Shown here: positions 1-6,282 of the stretch, piece after piece
Numbering within the stretch: the stretch's first letter is position 1
Layout: each line of letters starts with the position of its first letter
DNA from: Rhodobacteraceae bacterium UBA7436
Lineage (GTDB): Bacteria; Pseudomonadota; Alphaproteobacteria; Rhodobacterales; Rhodobacteraceae
Length of the DNA: 11,606 nt
NCBI GenBank assembly: GCA_002478745.1
Contig: DLQI01000123.1
Location: 47,419 to 59,024, forward strand
Direction of reading: 5' to 3'
Made by a program: the position numbers and the translations under genes
Notes under the pieces: generated by a model
Seen by the model: only the letters and a program-made list of their open reading frames with translations
The model's database searches: none
Told to the model about the DNA's origin: nothing

Positions 1-1
1 G

Positions 2-556
2 GTTGCTGAAGAAGCAGCCGCCGCTGCAACTGCTGCCGAAGAAGCTGCAGCAGCTGCCACAGCAGAAGCCGCTAAAGTTGCTGAAGAAACAGCAGCTGCC
101 GCAGCAGAAACTGCTGAAGCAGCTGTAGATACAGCAACAGACACTGCATCAGCGGCAACTGACGTTGTTACTGACGCAGCAGCTGCAACAACCGAAGCCG
201 CGACTGACACAGCTGCAGCAGCAGTTGAAACAGCAACTGATACCGCAACTGCGGCAACTGAAGCCGTGACAGACGCAGCAACAGCAACAACTGAAGCAGC
301 AGCTGACATAGCAACAGACGCCGTTGCAGGTGCAACTGATACAGCAGCTGCAACAACAGAGGCTGCTTCTGGCGGCATGACTGATTTGCTGTCAGTTGAT
401 GGCTTCAACTTGGACAAAGTTTCCGAGATGATTGACGGTTCCGAAATCGGTGCGTTCCAAAAGACAGCGCTGAAAACAGCACTGGAAAAAGCCAAGGATA
501 ACCCTGAGGTTTTGCAAACAGTTTTGGACAAGATCAAAGAAGCCGCTGGCCTTTAA
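2..556 (+). CDS. Ala/Thr-rich repeat protein, C-terminal part (5' end outside window)
   Basis: The frame is open from base 2 to a TAA at 554-556 (184 visible residues) and has no start in the window that marks a real beginning. The internal ATG at 266 lies inside the repeat and is unlikely to be the start. Visible residues 1-41 are Ala/Glu-rich, with a ten-residue unit (xAEEAAAAAT) occurring twice. Residues 42-118 are seven uninterrupted 11-residue repeats, roughly [TV][DE]xxTDxAxxx. Residues 124-125 are a Gly-Gly hinge, followed by a C-terminal domain of about 58 residues (DLLSVDGFNLDKVSEMIDGS onward) that looks alpha-helical and ends in KIKEAAGL. A similar tail occurs, from memory, in Roseobacter hypothetical proteins; I know no function. 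The composition suggests a long helix or coiled coil, perhaps exported or envelope-associated, but no signal peptide can be seen because the N-terminus is missing. The terminator downstream makes it the last gene of its transcript. Confidence 0.85.
   Translation, partial: VAEEAAAAATAAEEAAAAATAEAAKVAEETAAAAAETAEAAVDTATDTASAATDVVTDAAAATTEAATDTAAAAVETATDTATAATEAVTDAATATTEAAADIATDAVAGATDTAAATTEAASGGMTDLLSVDGFNLDKVSEMIDGSEIGAFQKTALKTALEKAKDNPEVLQTVLDKIKEAAGL
125..355 (+). repeat. Seven 33-bp coding repeats (11-residue hendecads)
   Basis: Read in the gene's frame, this 231-bp stretch is exactly seven 33-bp units with no insertion or deletion. Acidic residues fall in two interleaved series: visible residues 43, 54, 65, 76, 87, 98 and 47, 58, 69, 80, 91, 102, 113, each 11 apart. 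Codons differ between units, so the repeat is conserved at protein level more than at DNA level. A spacing of 4 then 7 residues places the acidic side chains along one face of a helix, as in hendecad coiled coils or LEA-like repeats. Confidence 0.8.
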
Positions 557-580
557 TCTAACTTACATAAAATGACTGAA

Positions 581-608
581 ACCGCGCCCTTCATGGGCGC
601 GGTTTTTT
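581..608 (+). terminator. Rho-independent terminator of the Ala/Thr-rich gene
   Basis: There is a perfect 9-bp stem (ACCGCGCCC at 581-589, GGGCGCGGT at 595-603) with a 5-nt loop, followed at once by a run of six T (603-608). It begins 24 bp after the TAA stop. Confidence 0.92.
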
Positions 609-633
609 ATTGTTCGATTGATTGCCGTTCATG

Positions 634-651
634 AAAAGGGGCTTTGCCCCC
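634..651 (-). terminator. Weak terminator-like hairpin downstream of fpr
   Basis: On the minus strand GGGGC-AAA-GCCCC is followed by TTTT (634-637 on the plus strand). It lies about 77 bp past the fpr stop. The stem is only 5 bp and the T-run is short, so this is a modest call. A second small stem (GCGCC/GGCGC, 652-665) sits next to it. Confidence 0.4.
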
Positions 652-694
652 GCGCCAAGCGGCGCTCCCCCAGAGTTTATTTGGCAAGATGAAG
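638..694. repeat. Candidate Rhodobacterales intergenic GC-rich element
   Basis: The stretch between the convergent genes has two short GC hairpins (638-650 and 652-665), then a C-run (666-671) and the tail TTTGGCAAGATGAAG ending at 694. This layout resembles a dispersed intergenic element that I recall from Rhodobacterales genomes. Only one copy lies in the window, so repetition cannot be shown here. Confidence 0.35.
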
Positions 695-727
695 ATAAGC
701 TTCAACGTGGGAGGAGCCGGTCGTGGT

Positions 728-1576
728 TTAGCCTACGAAGGCTTTTTCGATAACGTAGTGTTTAGGGTCCGAATTTGCCCCTTCCTCAAGGCCAAATCCC
801 TCTAGGATCACTTTGATGTCTTTGTTCAGCCCCATAGACCCACAAACCATCGCGCGGTCCGTATCGACGGAAATCTCGTCGATCCCTAGATCTTTGAACA
901 CCGTCCCATCTTCCAGCAGCGTCGTGATGCGGCCCATCTTTGGGCTCTCTTCACGGGTGGTGGTTGGGTAATAGCGGATCTTGGCAAGGTTTTCGGCACC
1001 GATCAATTCCTGCATCATCTCGTCGGCTTGCAGGTCTTCGATCAGTTTGCGGCTGTATTCCAGCTCTGCCACGTCGCGGCAGGTGTGGGTGATGATGACC
1101 TCGTCATAGTCCTCATATGTCTGTGGTTCACGCAGCAGGGATGCGAACGGCGCAAAGCCTGTGCCGGTTGCGAAGAACCAAATGCGTTTGCCCGGTAGTA
1201 ATGCGTCATGCACCAATGTGCCCACAGGTTTCGGGCGCATGATGATTTCTTCGCCAACTTTGATGTGTTGCAGGCGCGATGTCAGTGGACCGTCTGGAAC
1301 CTTGATAGAATAGAACTCCATCTCGTCGTCCCATGCAGGGGAGGCGATGGAATAGGCGCGCAGCAATGGTTTCTGTTTGCCCGTTTCAGGATGCGGTTCA
1401 CCCATCAGCCCGATCATCACGAATTCGCCAGAACGAAAACGCAAAGACGCAGGACGCGTCACGCGGAATGAGAACAGGCGGTCCGTCCAATGGGTCACAG
1501 ATGTGACAGTTTGGGCGTCTGGCAAGGTCGGGGCTTTGGTCGCGGATGCTGTGTTCACTGCTTTTTGCTCGGTCAT
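728..1576 (-). CDS. fpr: Ferredoxin/flavodoxin--NADP(+) reductase
   Basis: An FAD enzyme that exchanges electrons between NADP(H) and ferredoxin or flavodoxin in the cytoplasm. With the ATG at 1576 it has 282 residues, usual for bacterial FPR. The N-terminal FAD domain carries RAYS (residues 73-76). The NADP domain has GTGFAP (138-143) and VCGSMGLN (244-251). The chain ends in AFVG, typical of the alphaproteobacterial subclass, where the C-terminus covers the flavin. It is the last gene of the sulfur cluster, and no CysJ-type flavoprotein is present, so its likely job is to feed the ferredoxin-type sulfite reductase. The start is uncertain: an in-frame GTG at 1591 would add five residues and has an AAGGG seven bases upstream, whereas ATG 1576 has no clear ribosome site but gives a start (MTEQ) like that of relatives as I remember them. 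The 73-bp gap to the previous gene and a promoter-like sequence suggest extra independent transcription. Confidence 0.93.
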   Translation of the reverse strand: MTEQKAVNTASATKAPTLPDAQTVTSVTHWTDRLFSFRVTRPASLRFRSGEFVMIGLMGEPHPETGKQKPLLRAYSIASPAWDDEMEFYSIKVPDGPLTSRLQHIKVGEEIIMRPKPVGTLVHDALLPGKRIWFFATGTGFAPFASLLREPQTYEDYDEVIITHTCRDVAELEYSRKLIEDLQADEMMQELIGAENLAKIRYYPTTTREESPKMGRITTLLEDGTVFKDLGIDEISVDTDRAMVCGSMGLNKDIKVILEGFGLEEGANSDPKHYVIEKAFVG

Positions 1577-1590
1577 AGCTGAAAATGTCA

Positions 1591-1649
1591 CAAGGGAACC
1601 CTTGCGCCTTTTGATCTAGGGAATATGGGGATGTTTGGAAAGAGGGCAA
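1591..1649 (-). promoter_or_regulatory. Candidate fpr promoter and palindrome
   Basis: On the minus strand a TTGCCC (1644-1649) lies 16 bp from a CATATT (1622-1627), each matching 4 of 6 bases of the sigma-70 hexamers. Downstream, at 1591-1604, is a perfect 14-bp palindrome, CAAGGG-TT-CCCTTG on the minus strand, which contains the possible ribosome site of the GTG start. The match is by eye only. Confidence 0.3.
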
Positions 1650-2054
1650 TCAGCCGCGCATGCGGTCTTGATAATCGTTGTCTTTCCAATCCGCACGGAA
1701 CTTCCACTGCTCTTGGGGTTGGCGGGCTGCTAGGTCTTGATGGATTTCGACCTCATCAAAGCCTGTGCGGCGGGCCATTGCATATTGATCTGAGATCACA
1801 TGACCATAGGCGCGCAGGCGGCCCGTATAGCCGGCCAAGCGCAACATGCGTGCGATGGTGAAGCCACGACCGTCTGCAAAGCTTGGAAAGTCGATGCGTA
1901 CCATTTTTAGGGTTGGCGTGATTTCGATATCAGCAGGGTTGGTGTCAGCGGGCACATCAATGGAAACCACATCATTGGCAGCCTCGCCAAAAGGTGTGTA
2001 GCCTTGATCCCAAGTGTCGGCGGTAAAGCCTGTGTCAGTCACGAGAATAGTCAT
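1650..2054 (-). CDS. DUF934 protein, sulfite-reduction cluster
   Basis: A 134-residue cytoplasmic protein of the DUF934 family, which commonly follows cysH or cysI in proteobacterial sulfur clusters and is annotated as an oxidoreductase or sulfur-assimilation protein without a proven reaction. The recognisable core is FPSFADGRGF (56-65), GYTGRLRAYG (75-84) and the following DQYAMARRTGFDEVEI (89-104). It has no cysteine, so it cannot bind an iron-sulfur cluster by itself; a supporting role for the sulfite reductase is inference. I chose the ATG at 2054 rather than an upstream start at 2105, because it overlaps the cysH stop by four bases (ATGA) and has AGGAG seven bases upstream, inside the end of cysH. 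The upstream extension (CRRQNGAYRS) looks like out-of-frame cysH sequence. The overlap implies translational coupling to cysH. Confidence 0.9.
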   Translation of the reverse strand: MTILVTDTGFTADTWDQGYTPFGEAANDVVSIDVPADTNPADIEITPTLKMVRIDFPSFADGRGFTIARMLRLAGYTGRLRAYGHVISDQYAMARRTGFDEVEIHQDLAARQPQEQWKFRADWKDNDYQDRMRG

Positions 2055-2794
2055 GTTTTCACTCCTGTACGCACCATTTTGCCGTCTGCAAAATGAATGC
2101 CGCATTCTTCTTTTTCTGTTTCGCGCCAGCGACCTGCACGTGGGTCTTCACCCTCTTTTACAGGGGTGGTGCAAGGGGCGCAGCCAATGGATGGATAGTC
2201 TTTTGCAACCAAAGGATGGCGCGGCAATTGCGTGGCGATCATGAAACGCTGGGTGTCTTGTGCGCTCCACAATGCCAGCGGGTTCACTTTGATCCGTGGT
2301 GTGTTGTCCTCGGCCTCGAACATACTCAGGCGAGCGCGTGTGCCCGACTGGTGGCGTTTGCGCCCTGTGATCCAGCCATCATATGAGGTTAAAGTCCTCT
2401 GCAATGGTGCGGTTTTGCGCAAAGAGCAGCAGGCGTTAGGATCGGTTTTATGCAGTGTTCCAGTTGGATCATGCACTTCCGCATCTTTGGCTTTGATGAC
2501 TTGGACGTTCGTGAGGCCCAGTAGGTCAGCAACCTGAGTTTGGTACTCTAGCGTTTCGTCAAACAACATTTCGGTGTCGACAAACAACACCGGCGCGTGA
2601 CGATCCACTTGGGCAACCAAGCGTAGCAACACAACAGAATCGGCGCCAAAACTAGAGACCATGGCCACCTTACCTATCTCGTCAAAGGCGGCCTTTATCA
2701 CCTCAACGGCACCCGCATGAGCGAACCGCGCGTTCAAAAGCGCGGCACGACCATCGTTGCGGAATGCCTGATCAAATGTGCTACTATGCAGCAT
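2051..2794 (-). CDS. cysH: Phosphoadenylyl-/adenylyl-sulfate reductase, [4Fe-4S] type
   Basis: Reduces activated sulfate (APS or PAPS) to sulfite with thioredoxin. It has 247 residues, usual for CysH. SSFGADS (47-53) is the PP-loop that binds the nucleotide; TGRKRHQS (143-150) is the conserved basic segment; ECGIH (230-234) carries catalytic Cys231. Cys122-Cys123 and Cys205/Cys208 (CAPC) form the four-cysteine set that binds a [4Fe-4S] cluster. That set marks the APS-using bacterial branch; PAPS reductases such as the E. coli one lack it. So APS is the more likely substrate even though the gene is usually called cysH. The ATG at 2794 overlaps the end of cysI by 11 bp and has AGAGG upstream. 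A longer reading to 2998 only adds out-of-frame cysI sequence. ATP sulfurylase and APS kinase genes are not in the window. Confidence 0.94.
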   Translation of the reverse strand: MLHSSTFDQAFRNDGRAALLNARFAHAGAVEVIKAAFDEIGKVAMVSSFGADSVVLLRLVAQVDRHAPVLFVDTEMLFDETLEYQTQVADLLGLTNVQVIKAKDAEVHDPTGTLHKTDPNACCSLRKTAPLQRTLTSYDGWITGRKRHQSGTRARLSMFEAEDNTPRIKVNPLALWSAQDTQRFMIATQLPRHPLVAKDYPSIGCAPCTTPVKEGEDPRAGRWRETEKEECGIHFADGKMVRTGVKT

Positions 2795-4448
2795 CGGCTT
2801 GGGCCTCTGGATAGAGCGCTGCTTTGAATGGTGCGAGGCCAAGGCGGCGGTAGGTTTCGATGAATTCCTCATCCTTGCCCGTGCGCAGATCAAGGTAGGC
2901 ATCCACAACACGTTCAATCGCTGGAACAAGTTCCTCAGCGGCGAAACCACGACCCGCACGATCACCAACTTTGGCAGTCTCGGTGTGGTCGCCGCCAAGG
3001 GTAACTTGGTAGTTTTCCACGCCAGCGCGATCTAGGCCTAGGATGCCGATGTGGCCCACGTGGTGGTGTCCACAGGCGTTGATGCAGCCCGAGATTTTGA
3101 TCTTGAGATTGCCGATTTCGTGCTCAAGTTTCAGATCATCAAAACGTGTGGCGATTTCCTGTGCTATTGGGATCGAACGTGCGGTCGCCAATGCGCAATA
3201 ATCCATGCCAGGGCAGGCTATGATATCGCTGATCAACCCGATATTGGCGGTTGCAAGGTCTTGTTCTTTCAGTGCTGCGTGTAGCGCTGGAAGGTCAGAT
3301 TTGTGAACGTGAGGAAGGATCACGTTTTGCTCGTGGCTAATGCGCAGCTCGTCATGGCCGAAGGTTTCAGCCAATTGAGCCATCAGGCGCATTTGATCTG
3401 ACGTTGCATCGCCCGGTGTGTCGCCTTGTTTCTTGATGGAAATCGACACGATGGAATAGCCGTCAGCCTTGTGTGCAGACAGGTTCGTGTCGGCCCAAGA
3501 GCGGAAGATCGGATCGCTGTGATAGGCGTCTTTGAACACAGCCTCTGATTTCACAGTAAAGTCAGGCGCTGCAAAATGCGTTTTGTATTCAGCCAAGCGA
3601 ACCTGATCGACGCCCGAGAAGCTGCCTTTGACGATCGCGAAACGCTCGTCCACAAGGCGGCGAATTTCTTCGATGCCGTGCTCGTGCACAGTGATCTTGA
3701 TCCGTGCCTTATACTTGTTGTCACGACGACCGATTTGGTTCCAAACGGACACAACGCTTTCTAGGTATGGCAGCAGGTCTTCTTGGGGCAGGAAGTCAGT
3801 GATGACTTTGCCAATCATTGGCGTGCGCCCAAGGCCACCACCAACGATGACTTCAAAACCTGTTTCGCCGTCCTTTTCAACCATGCGCAACCCGATATCA
3901 TGGGCGCGGGTCACAGCGCGGTCATTAGGGGAGCCCGTAATCGCGATCTTGAACTTGCGCGGCATGAATTGGAATTCAGGGTGATCGGTGGACCACTGGC
4001 GGATCAATTCGGCCACAGGACGTGGATCGGCGATCTCATCCGCAGATGCGCCAGCAAAGTGGTCAGCGGTCACATTGCGGATGGTGTTGCCCGATGTTTG
4101 GATCGCATGCATGCCCACTTCGGCCAAGGCATCCAGCATATCAGGCACATCGCGCAGCTCTGGCCAGTTGTATTGGATGTTCTGGCGTGTGGTGAAGTGG
4201 CCGTAACCCTTATCCCACTTGTCCGCGATGAACGCGAGTTGACGCATTTGGCCACCGTTCAAGGTGCCATAAGGAATGGCAACGCGCAGCATGTAGGCGT
4301 GCAATTGCAGATACAGACCGTTCATCAGGCGCAAAGGCTTGAACTCGTCCTCGGTCAGCGATCCGTCGATGCGACGCTCGACTTGATCGCGAAACTGGGC
4401 GTTGCGGGTTGCGATGAAGGATTTGTCGAAATCATTGTAGGTGTACAT
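2784..4448 (-). CDS. cysI: Sulfite reductase, siroheme/[4Fe-4S], ferredoxin-type
   Basis: Catalyses the six-electron reduction of sulfite to sulfide in the cytoplasm. The protein has 554 residues with the two-fold nitrite/sulfite reductase architecture: ferredoxin-like half-domains near residues 50-115 and 330-395, each followed by a siroheme/[4Fe-4S] domain. The cluster and siroheme ligands are visible as Cys412 and Cys418 (CPGMDYC) and Cys455 and Cys459 (CINAC), followed by a His-rich GHHHVGH. SGNTIRNV (119-126) belongs to the siroheme pocket. Nitrite and sulfite reductases share this fold; the neighbours cysH, cysG and fpr, and the absence of nitrate genes, favour sulfite. The ATG at 4448 lies one base after the DUF2849 stop and has AGAGG eight bases upstream; the upstream reading to 4544 is rejected because it adds out-of-frame DUF2849 sequence. 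Electrons probably come from ferredoxin through FPR. The family includes nirA/sir names, so the symbol is a convention. Confidence 0.94.
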   Translation of the reverse strand: MYTYNDFDKSFIATRNAQFRDQVERRIDGSLTEDEFKPLRLMNGLYLQLHAYMLRVAIPYGTLNGGQMRQLAFIADKWDKGYGHFTTRQNIQYNWPELRDVPDMLDALAEVGMHAIQTSGNTIRNVTADHFAGASADEIADPRPVAELIRQWSTDHPEFQFMPRKFKIAITGSPNDRAVTRAHDIGLRMVEKDGETGFEVIVGGGLGRTPMIGKVITDFLPQEDLLPYLESVVSVWNQIGRRDNKYKARIKITVHEHGIEEIRRLVDERFAIVKGSFSGVDQVRLAEYKTHFAAPDFTVKSEAVFKDAYHSDPIFRSWADTNLSAHKADGYSIVSISIKKQGDTPGDATSDQMRLMAQLAETFGHDELRISHEQNVILPHVHKSDLPALHAALKEQDLATANIGLISDIIACPGMDYCALATARSIPIAQEIATRFDDLKLEHEIGNLKIKISGCINACGHHHVGHIGILGLDRAGVENYQVTLGGDHTETAKVGDRAGRGFAAEELVPAIERVVDAYLDLRTGKDEEFIETYRRLGLAPFKAALYPEAQADAA

Positions 4449-4449
4449 C

Positions 4450-4746
4450 TTATGCGACCTCTTGTTTGCCGTGGACGTAATTGGATGGGCCTTTTGCGCG
4501 AAATGCTTCGCGAAAATGCGTGGTTTGTGGGGCGGTGCCGTCAAGGGTCACATCTATCAGATAAACGCCAACAACATCAGCGATCTGTTGGCTGCCCTCG
4601 ATCAGGCGCAGATCGGCGTGTGCCTCATCTGTCAGGATTTCGGCATCGGCCAAATCGCGGGTCCAGCCCGTGGTTGTTTGATAAATCACGTCGCCTTTGA
4701 GCAGATCATTGGCGGTGACGACTTTGGGGGTGAATGATTTAGACAT
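4450..4746 (-). CDS. DUF2849 small protein, sulfite-reduction cluster
   Basis: A 98-residue soluble protein of the DUF2849 family, which I know only as a companion of cysG and cysI in alphaproteobacteria. No reaction is established. It has no cysteine, no signal peptide and no membrane segment. Recognisable pieces are VVTANDLLKGDVIYQT near the N-terminus, the acidic stretch ILTDEAHADLRL and PSNYVHGKQ at the C-terminus. It is sandwiched between the two enzymes: its ATG overlaps the cysG stop by one base (TAATG) and its TAA is one base before the cysI start. Such tight packing suggests equal expression with the siroheme-dependent reductase, so a role in siroheme insertion or reductase assembly is possible but pure inference. 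Confidence 0.88.
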   Translation of the reverse strand: MSKSFTPKVVTANDLLKGDVIYQTTTGWTRDLADAEILTDEAHADLRLIEGSQQIADVVGVYLIDVTLDGTAPQTTHFREAFRAKGPSNYVHGKQEVA

Positions 4747-6140
4747 TATGCAAATTCCCGTGAGATGACGGTTGAAGCGATTTCAGAGGCTGCGCGCGGC
4801 GCAAGACCATAGAAGGTAAGGGCGGGGCCGGTCATGTTTGCGTCCGCCAGATCGGCAGGCAAATGAGCTAGCGTTGTAGATAGGACGCGCTGATCAGGGC
4901 GTGATGCATTTTCGATCACAGTCACAGGTGTGGTTTTTTCCGCACCGTGCATGATTAAACGGCCTTGAACGAAGCGGGCTGATTTCTTGCCCATATAGAT
5001 CGCGGCGACTTCATTCGGTTGGGCCAACGCGGCCCAGTCGTGATCTGCGAACCCCTGCATGTCGTGACCCGTCAAAAAGCGCACAGACGCGTTGCGGTGA
5101 CGTTTGGTGAGGCTTTGACCGATGGACGCCACAGCAGCAGACGCTGCGGTGATACCAGGCACGATGTGCCAGCCGATCCCTGCCGCGGTCACAGCATCCA
5201 GTTCTTCATCAAGGCGTCCAAACACAGTGCTATCGCCAGATTTTAAGCGCACTACTTGGGCACCTGTCAGGCCATGCTCGACCAGAAGATCGTTGATGGT
5301 TTCCTGCGGGGTAGAAGGGCCAAAGCCCTCTTTACCCACATCGAGCATGATCGCCTCGCGGCGTGCCAGCTCTAAGATTTCAGGGCTGATCAGGCGGTCA
5401 TAGATCACCACATCTGCCTCATCCAAGGCTTTTCGGGCCTTTAGGGTCAGCAACTCAGGATCGCCCGGACCAGCACCCACAAACGCGATGTGGCCCTCGC
5501 GCGCCTCGCGGTTCATGTGATCGCTAAGCAGCGCATCAAGCGCGGGCTGAACCGCATCAACGCCATCGGCAATCGCCGCGGGTCCGGCGTTAAAGTAATA
5601 ATCGCGCCAGAAATCGCGGCGGGCACGGCCAAATGGCAACTTGTAAGACATTTTACGGAATGTTTTGCCGATACGGGCGAGGGTGCCTAGCGTGCTCGGC
5701 AGTTTCTCTTCCAGATCAGCTTTGATTGCGCGGGCCAATACGGGGGCTGCGCCCTCTGTGCCGATGGCGATGACCACAGGATCGCGGTCCACAATGGCAG
5801 GTGTGATGAATTGGCTGTCTTCAAGGTTGTCGACCACATTCACCAATGCGCCGTCGGCGTTGGCGATGGCAGCTGTGCGTTTGTCTTCAACCGCGTCTTC
5901 GTCGGCCGCATAGAAGATGACAGCGCACATTGTGTCGCCCGGTTCCATCGAACGGCTTATCAAGGTCAGTTTGCCAGCCTCGGCCCAGTTTTTAATTTCT
6001 GGTGCAGCATCGGGCGCAAAGACGGTGATGTTAGCAGTGGTCTTAAGCAACAGGCGCAACTTGGCCAAGGCCGCGTCACCACCACCGGACAGCACAATGC
6101 GGCGTCCTGCGGTTGCTAGAAAGATTGGGAAATGATCCAT
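4746..6140 (-). CDS. cysG: Siroheme synthase CysG (three activities)
   Basis: Converts uroporphyrinogen III to siroheme: SAM-dependent methylation, then NAD-dependent dehydrogenation and iron insertion. It has 464 residues, close to E. coli CysG. The N-terminal precorrin-2 dehydrogenase/ferrochelatase half has the Rossmann GGGDAALAK (19-27) and NVVD with Asp104, the same number as the catalytic aspartate of the enterobacterial enzyme. The C-terminal methyltransferase half has VGAGPGDPELL (221-231), YDRL with Asp248, and VPGITAAS (327-334). Differences: Thr128 stands where enterobacterial CysG has Ser128 (phosphorylated there), and the usual LKGGDPF loop reads LKSGDST (299-305). First gene of the cluster; its ATG at 6140 has AAGGA eight bases upstream. 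The Lrp-type gene is divergent from it, and an Lrp-like site lies between them. Confidence 0.95.
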   Translation of the reverse strand: MDHFPIFLATAGRRIVLSGGGDAALAKLRLLLKTTANITVFAPDAAPEIKNWAEAGKLTLISRSMEPGDTMCAVIFYAADEDAVEDKRTAAIANADGALVNVVDNLEDSQFITPAIVDRDPVVIAIGTEGAAPVLARAIKADLEEKLPSTLGTLARIGKTFRKMSYKLPFGRARRDFWRDYYFNAGPAAIADGVDAVQPALDALLSDHMNREAREGHIAFVGAGPGDPELLTLKARKALDEADVVIYDRLISPEILELARREAIMLDVGKEGFGPSTPQETINDLLVEHGLTGAQVVRLKSGDSTVFGRLDEELDAVTAAGIGWHIVPGITAASAAVASIGQSLTKRHRNASVRFLTGHDMQGFADHDWAALAQPNEVAAIYMGKKSARFVQGRLIMHGAEKTTPVTVIENASRPDQRVLSTTLAHLPADLADANMTGPALTFYGLAPRAASEIASTVISREFA

Positions 6141-6176
6141 ATTGCTTTTCCTTTCTGCCTTTTCTTGGTTTAAATA

Positions 6177-6191
6177 TAGGAAATTTTCCCG
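6177..6191. promoter_or_regulatory. Lrp-like operator candidate upstream of cysG
   Basis: TAGGAAATTTTCCCG agrees with 12 of 15 positions of the E. coli Lrp consensus YAGHAWATTWTDCTR and contains a perfect dyad GGAAA-T-TTTCC. It lies 37-51 bp upstream of the cysG start, next to AT-rich minus-strand hexamers (TATATT at 6173-6178, TATTAT at 6192-6197) that could be a -10. A gene for an Lrp-family protein starts on the other side. Binding is inferred; the local sequence is AT-rich, so chance similarity is possible. Confidence 0.4.
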
Positions 6192-6206
6192 ATAATACGC
6201 TACCCA

Positions 6207-6253
6207 TTGACTTCGATAAGGATGATTGTTCTACATCGGTCAGTAAATAGAAC
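6207..6253 (+). promoter_or_regulatory. Candidate promoter and dyad before the Lrp-type gene
   Basis: TTGACT (6207-6212) is a 5-of-6 match to a -35; a weak -10 (TCTACA, 6230-6235) follows after 17 bp. Overlapping it is an inverted repeat GTTCTA (6228-6233) and TAGAAC (6248-6253), with centres 20 bp apart or about two helical turns, as expected for a dimer bound on one DNA face. This could be an autoregulatory operator. Confidence 0.4.
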
Positions 6254-6282
6254 GCATGTACGCATTTTAGGGAATGAAGCGA

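Noticed and set aside
1..370. Repeat-rich start of the window as a CRISPR array or tandem DNA repeat
   Set aside because: The 33-bp units are coding, diverged at DNA level and have no spacers.
2795..2998. N-terminal extension of cysH
   Set aside because: It overlaps the end of cysI out of frame, has no CysH homology, and the ATG at 2794 has a suitable ribosome site and spacing.
2784..4448. Assimilatory nitrite reductase
   Set aside because: The fold is shared, but the neighbours are APS/PAPS reductase and siroheme synthase with no nitrate or nitrite genes; sulfite is more likely.
4449..4544. N-terminal extension of cysI
   Set aside because: It is out-of-frame DUF2849 sequence; the MYTYNDFDKSF start at 4448 fits the family.
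3783..4700. Long plus-strand open frame (305 residues) opposite cysI and DUF2849
   Set aside because: It is antisense to two well-recognised genes, has no family resemblance and a composition typical of a shadow frame.
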